Shown here: positions 5,647 to 7,220 of the stretch, piece by piece
Layout: each line of letters starts with the position of its first letter
Position numbering within the stretch: position 1 is the first letter of the stretch
DNA from: an uncultured Eubacteriales bacterium
Lineage (GTDB): Bacteria > Bacillota > Clostridia > Oscillospirales > Oscillospiraceae
Direction: 5' to 3'
Assembly: GCA_902461475.1 (NCBI GenBank)
Contig: CABPXX010000059.1
Span: forward strand, 1-7,220
Length of the DNA: 7,220 nucleotides
Made by a program: the position numbers and the translations under genes
The notes under the pieces: generated by a model
The model's database searches: none
What the model was told of the DNA's origin: nothing
Seen by the model: the letters and a program-made list of their open reading frames with translations, nothing else

Positions 5647-5726
5647 CTGTATGACTGACGGAAGTGGAGTGACCACGTGGAGTACAGCCGACGCCCATGT
5701 GCGCCGTATTGCCGACCGTCTGGGCG
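5647..5726 (+). promoter_or_regulatory. ZTP riboswitch aptamer (pfl motif) controlling fhs
   Basis: The RNA matches the pfl motif as I know it, the sensor of ZMP/ZTP that reports shortage of 10-formyl-tetrahydrofolate. CTGTA (5647-5651) pairs with TACAG (5683-5687) as P1. Inside it GTGG (5664-5667) pairs with CCAC (5673-5676) as P2. The asymmetric internal loop holds TGACTGACGG on one side and GTGGAG on the other. After a variable linker comes the conserved 3' element GCCGACCGTCTGGGC (5711-5725). CGG at 5659-5661 can pair with CCG at 5716-5718 as the pseudoknot. The 3' element overlaps the terminator stem, so ligand binding should block termination and turn fhs on. Purine biosynthesis and one-carbon folate genes are the known targets of this class, and fhs is among the commonest. 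Exact boundaries are approximate. Confidence 0.9.
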
Positions 5727-5752
5727 CACTCGAAATCAGTGCGCCCTTTTTT
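5722..5752 (+). terminator. Attenuator terminator of the ZTP riboswitch
   Basis: Arms GGGCGCACT (5722-5730) and AGTGCGCCC (5738-5746) form a perfect 9-bp stem with a 7-base loop. T6 follows at 5747-5752, then G and five more T's. The left arm shares GGGC (5722-5725) with the aptamer's 3' conserved element. The two folds are therefore mutually exclusive, as expected of a transcription-terminating expression platform. Confidence 0.93.
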
Positions 5753-5768
5753 GTTTTTGAGGCGCAGG

Positions 5769-5774
5769 AAGGAG
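5769..5774 (+). promoter_or_regulatory. Ribosome binding site fixing the fhs start
   Basis: AAGGAG lies 8 bases before ATG 5783. Another ATG at 5776 is in a different frame, only one base from this site, and opens just 27 codons, so it is not the start. Confidence 0.9.
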
Positions 5775-5782
5775 CATGGAAG

Positions 5783-7220
5783 ATGAAAACAGACATTCAA
5801 ATTGCCCAGGAGGCCCAGATGCTGCCCATCGGACAGGTGGCATCCATGGCCGGGATTGACGAGAACCTGCTGGAGTATTACGGCAAGGTGAAGGCCAAGA
5901 TCGACATCACCCCGTTGCGCAATGTGCCCCGGAAGGGCAAGCTGATTCTGGTCACCGCCATCAACCCCACCCCCGCCGGAGAGGGCAAGACCACCTCCGT
6001 GGGCCTGGCCGATGCCCTGCGCCGCATGGATAAAAACGTGATGCTCTGCCTCCGGGAGCCCTCTTTGGGCCCCGTGTTCGGCGTGAAGGGCGGCGCTGCT
6101 GGCGGCGGCTACGCCCAGGTGGTGCCCATGGAGGACATCAACCTCCACTTCACCGGCGACTTCCACGCCATTGGCGCGGCCAACAACCTGCTGGCCGCCA
6201 TGCTGGACAACCACATTCAGCAGGGCAATGCCCTGGGCATTGACGTGAAGAAGATCACTTGGCGCCGCTGTGTGGACATGAACGACCGCCAGCTGCGCAA
6301 CATTGTGGACGGCCTGGGTGGCCGGATGCAGGGTGTGCCCCGGGAGGACGGCTTCGATATCACCGTGGCCAGCGAGATTATGGCCGTGCTATGCCTGGCC
6401 ACTGGACTGTCCGACCTGAAGGAGCGGCTGGGCCGCATGATCGTGGGCTACACCTACAACGACAAGCCCGTCACCGCCGCCGACTTGAAGGCCCAGGGCG
6501 CCATGGCTGCCCTGCTCAAGGACGCCATCAAGCCCAACCTGGTGCAGACCCTGGAGCACATCCCTGCTCTGGTCCACGGCGGCCCCTTCGCCAACATCGC
6601 CCACGGCTGCAACTCCGTCTCCGCCACCGACACCGCTTTGAAGCTGGCCGACTACGTGGTCACCGAGGCGGGCTTCGGCGCGGACCTGGGTGCTGAGAAG
6701 TTCCTGGACATCAAGTGCCGGGCCGCCGGGCTCACCCCCGACGCCGTGGTCATCGTGGCCACTGTCAAGGCTTTGAAGTACAACGGCGGCGTGCCCAAAA
6801 CCGAGCTGGGGGTGGAAAACCTGGAGGCCCTGGAGCGTGGCCTGCCCAACCTGCTCAAGCACGTGGAGAACATCACCCGTGTGTTCGGCCTGCCCGCCGT
6901 GGTGGCAATCAACCGCTTTGCCAATGATACCGAGGCCGAGCTGAACCTCATCCGCACCCGTTGCCAGGAGCTGGGGGTCAACGTGGCCCTGTCCGAGGTG
7001 TGGGGCAAGGGCGGCGAGGGCGGCCTGGAGCTGGCCGAGGAAGTGCTGCGCCTGTGCGACCAGCCCCAGGACTTCCACTACGCCTACGACCTGGGCCTGC
7101 CCTTGAAGGACAAGATTCAGGCCATTGTGGAGAAGGTGTACGGCGGCGCTGGCGTGCACTACACCGCCGCCGCTGCCAAGGAGCTGGCCCGTCTGGAGGC
7201 CATGGGCTTTGACAAGCTGC
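5783..7220 (+). CDS. fhs: Formate-tetrahydrofolate ligase, 3' end beyond window
   Basis: The enzyme joins formate to tetrahydrofolate with ATP to give 10-formyl-tetrahydrofolate for purine, initiator-tRNA and one-carbon metabolism. In acetogens it also serves the Wood-Ljungdahl pathway. It is cytosolic. 479 codons are present of a family length near 556, and the frame is still open at the window edge. The ATP-binding P-loop is [10 protein letters not shown] (62-71). The segment from [10 protein letters not shown] (91-100) through [20 protein letters not shown] (102-121) to HFTGDFHAI (122-130) is the FTHFS signature. Further family blocks include [28 protein letters not shown] and KYNGGV. The gene has its own promoter and riboswitch and is not part of the butyrate operon. 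No other Wood-Ljungdahl gene is visible, so a biosynthetic role is the safer reading. Confidence 0.97.
   Translation, partial: MKTDIQIAQEAQMLPIGQVASMAGIDENLLEYYGKVKAKIDITPLRNVPRKGKLILVTAINPTPAGEGKTTSVGLADALRRMDKNVMLCLREPSLGPVFGVKGGAAGGGYAQVVPMEDINLHFTGDFHAIGAANNLLAAMLDNHIQQGNALGIDVKKITWRRCVDMNDRQLRNIVDGLGGRMQGVPREDGFDITVASEIMAVLCLATGLSDLKERLGRMIVGYTYNDKPVTAADLKAQGAMAALLKDAIKPNLVQTLEHIPALVHGGPFANIAHGCNSVSATDTALKLADYVVTEAGFGADLGAEKFLDIKCRAAGLTPDAVVIVATVKALKYNGGVPKTELGVENLEALERGLPNLLKHVENITRVFGLPAVVAINRFANDTEAELNLIRTRCQELGVNVALSEVWGKGGEGGLELAEEVLRLCDQPQDFHYAYDLGLPLKDKIQAIVEKVYGGAGVHYTAAAAKELARLEAMGFDKL

Noticed and set aside
5776..5859. Short 27-codon frame overlapping the fhs start, as a possible leader peptide
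   Set aside because: Its ATG is one base from the ribosome binding site, too close for initiation. The same site serves ATG 5783 at 8 bases.
5456..6214. 252-residue minus-strand frame across the riboswitch and fhs start
   Set aside because: It crosses the promoter, riboswitch and terminator, all oriented the other way, and is antisense to the conserved fhs N-terminus.
1..7220. CRISPR array, insertion sequence, tRNA or rRNA
   Set aside because: I saw no regularly spaced repeats, transposase fragments, terminal inverted repeats, tRNA-like cloverleaf or rRNA motifs.

Overview
The window is a chromosomal stretch, GC-rich in its genes, from a strictly anaerobic, butyrate-forming Firmicute (Clostridia). 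The translated enzymes, the heavy use of GCC/GGC/CTG/AAG codons and the AGGAGG ribosome binding sites fit an Oscillospiraceae-type gut bacterium (Flavonifractor, Intestinimonas or Pseudoflavonifractor relatives). That placement is inferred from recall, not from a search. All complete genes are on the + strand.

Layout. Bases 1-170 hold the 3' end of a DUF554-type membrane protein, whose stop codon lies inside an intrinsic terminator (150-184). An AT-rich leader of about 300 bases follows. It carries a promoter candidate (264-292) and two near-identical GTTA-N6-TAAC palindromes (around 336-349 and 383-396) that resemble operators of the NADH sensor Rex. Next comes a complete five-gene operon: crt (476-1252), hbd (1308-2159), bcd (2226-3389), etfB (3410-4213) and etfA (4232-5338). 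It is closed by a strong intrinsic terminator (5350-5382). The operon encodes the route from 3-oxobutyryl(acetoacetyl)-CoA to butyryl-CoA: Hbd reduces it to 3-hydroxybutyryl-CoA, Crt dehydrates that to crotonyl-CoA, and Bcd with EtfB/EtfA reduces crotonyl-CoA with NADH. By family knowledge the last step bifurcates electrons and also reduces ferredoxin. No thiolase and no butyrate-releasing enzyme (but, buk/ptb) lies within the transcription unit.

Bases 5383-5782 are non-coding but rich in signals: a DnaA-box-like cluster with one perfect consensus box (5545-5553), a four-run G-quadruplex motif (5582-5603), an extended -10 promoter (5611-5639), a ZTP (pfl-motif) riboswitch aptamer (about 5647-5726) and an overlapping attenuator terminator (5722-5752). 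These precede fhs (5783 to the window end, truncated), which encodes formate-tetrahydrofolate ligase. The riboswitch links one-carbon folate supply to the purine intermediate ZMP/ZTP.

The genes are known families, and I do not see an undescribed multi-gene system. The points most worth following are regulatory: the tandem Rex-like operators, the intercistronic hairpins, the DnaA-box/G-quadruplex region and the ZTP attenuator.
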